A DNA stretch of 14,326 nucleotides. Source: Desulfobulbaceae bacterium (lineage in GTDB: Bacteria > Desulfobacterota > Desulfobulbia > Desulfobulbales > Desulfocapsaceae). The stretch lies in the NCBI GenBank assembly GCA_024643445.1, contig JAHEMX010000033.1:1-14326 (forward strand), in the 5' to 3' direction. Of the stretch, positions 13,915-14,326 are shown piece after piece (within the stretch, counting starts at the first letter, position 1; the number at the start of each line of letters is the position of its first letter). The notes beneath the pieces are model-generated. The model did no database searches, was not told where the DNA came from, and worked only from the letters and a program-made list of their open reading frames with translations. A program made the translations under genes and the position numbers.

Positions 13915-14326
13915 TTAGAAATCTCTAAAGTCGTCGTCATCCAGGGGGATGATCTGTTTCGGCGTCAATTGCCTGGTCCTCGGCGAGATCCGCGCCGGCT
14001 GCTTCTTTTCTACCAGGAACTGTCTTTTTTTTGAAACAGGCATCGTTACGTGTCCGTCACGAAACTGCTCGTCGATGTTGTGACTGCGAGCCCCGGAGAC
14101 TAACCGGGTCAATTCGTCAATCGCCTTTTTCATTTTCTCGGCTTCGAATCTCAGCTCTTCCGCGGATGCGGCCGAATCTTCCGAGGACGCGGCGTTTTGC
14201 TGGGTGATTTTGTCCATCTCGGCCACGGCCAGGTTGACCTGCTCGATCCCCTGTGCCTGCTCGTTGGAAGCGGCGGATATATCACCCACCAGTTGCCCGA
14301 CTTTCATGGCATTTCTGGCAACCTCG
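13915..14326 (-). CDS. Methyl-accepting chemotaxis protein, C-terminal fragment
   Basis: The last 137 codons of a reverse-strand gene are visible; the N-terminal sensor and membrane segments lie beyond the right edge, and the frame is open to the edge (EVARNAMKVGQLVGDISAAS). The sequence ISAASNEQAQGIEQVNLAVAEMDKITQQNAASSEDSAASAEEL is the descending arm of the chemoreceptor signalling coiled coil, a methylation-helix region that follows the CheA/CheW-contacting tip. After it comes a basic, unstructured tail and the terminal DDDDFRDF. The last five residues, DFRDF, recall the flexible CheR/CheB-tethering pentapeptide (NWETF type) with Phe replacing Trp. Ligand cannot be inferred. Confidence 0.92.
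   Translation of the reverse strand, partial: EVARNAMKVGQLVGDISAASNEQAQGIEQVNLAVAEMDKITQQNAASSEDSAASAEELRFEAEKMKKAIDELTRLVSGARSHNIDEQFRDGHVTMPVSKKRQFLVEKKQPARISPRTRQLTPKQIIPLDDDDFRDF

Overview
The window looks like a chromosomal segment of a Gram-negative, anaerobic deltaproteobacterium (Desulfobacterota; a Desulfobulbus-type sulfate reducer is my best guess). The grounds are the family mix (a zinc-ribbon/HD-domain protein starting MKCPGQD, a sigma-54 activator, a chemoreceptor ending in DDDDFRDF), lipoprotein and secretion signals typical of Gram-negatives, and a TTGACCTAGGTCAA operator of the kind used by CRP/FNR-type regulators such as HcpR in sulfate reducers. This assignment is inference from memory of these families, not a database result.

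Layout. 1-193 (-): start of a methylenetetrahydrofolate reductase-like gene running off the left edge. 194-957: long non-coding stretch with two hairpins and a perfect 14-bp operator-like palindrome. 958-1689 (+): zinc-ribbon/HD-domain protein with an altered HD motif. 1690-2018: AT-rich gap with nested inverted repeats. 2019-2906 (+): GarR/GlxR-type beta-hydroxyacid dehydrogenase. 3006-3626 (-): probable ADP-ribosyltransferase-fold protein. 3846-5231 (+): sigma-54-dependent activator with a degenerate receiver domain, followed by a possible sigma-54 promoter and a 75-residue zinc-ribbon protein resembling LysW (5476-5703) that ends in a strong hairpin terminator.

6117-9861 (+): complete potABCD polyamine ABC transporter operon with overlapping genes (ATPase, two permeases, periplasmic binding protein). 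Nearly all polyamine-contacting residues known for E. coli PotD are kept, so spermidine/putrescine import is a secure call. 10036-11439 (-): PurF-like amidophosphoribosyltransferase homologue that lacks the N-terminal catalytic cysteine. 11775-12452 (-): DUF2459-type lipoprotein. 12946-13590 (+): lipoprotein with a cysteine-rich beta-sandwich-like domain. 13915-14326 (-): C-terminal part of a methyl-accepting chemotaxis protein running off the right edge.

Three related copies of a small element (about 119 bp, ends GGGGACAGTATAC) lie at 9871-9989, 11640 to about 11758 (right half decayed) and 12586-12704. They separate the potABCD, purF-like, DUF2459 and lipoprotein genes and look like non-autonomous transposon relics.

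Apart from potABCD I see no multi-gene pathway. The most notable points are single-gene oddities: catalytic domains with lost key residues (PurF-like, HD), an orphan ADP-ribosyltransferase-like protein, and a possible sigma-54 activator/LysW-like pair. I found no CRISPR array, tRNA, rRNA, integrase or complete transposase.
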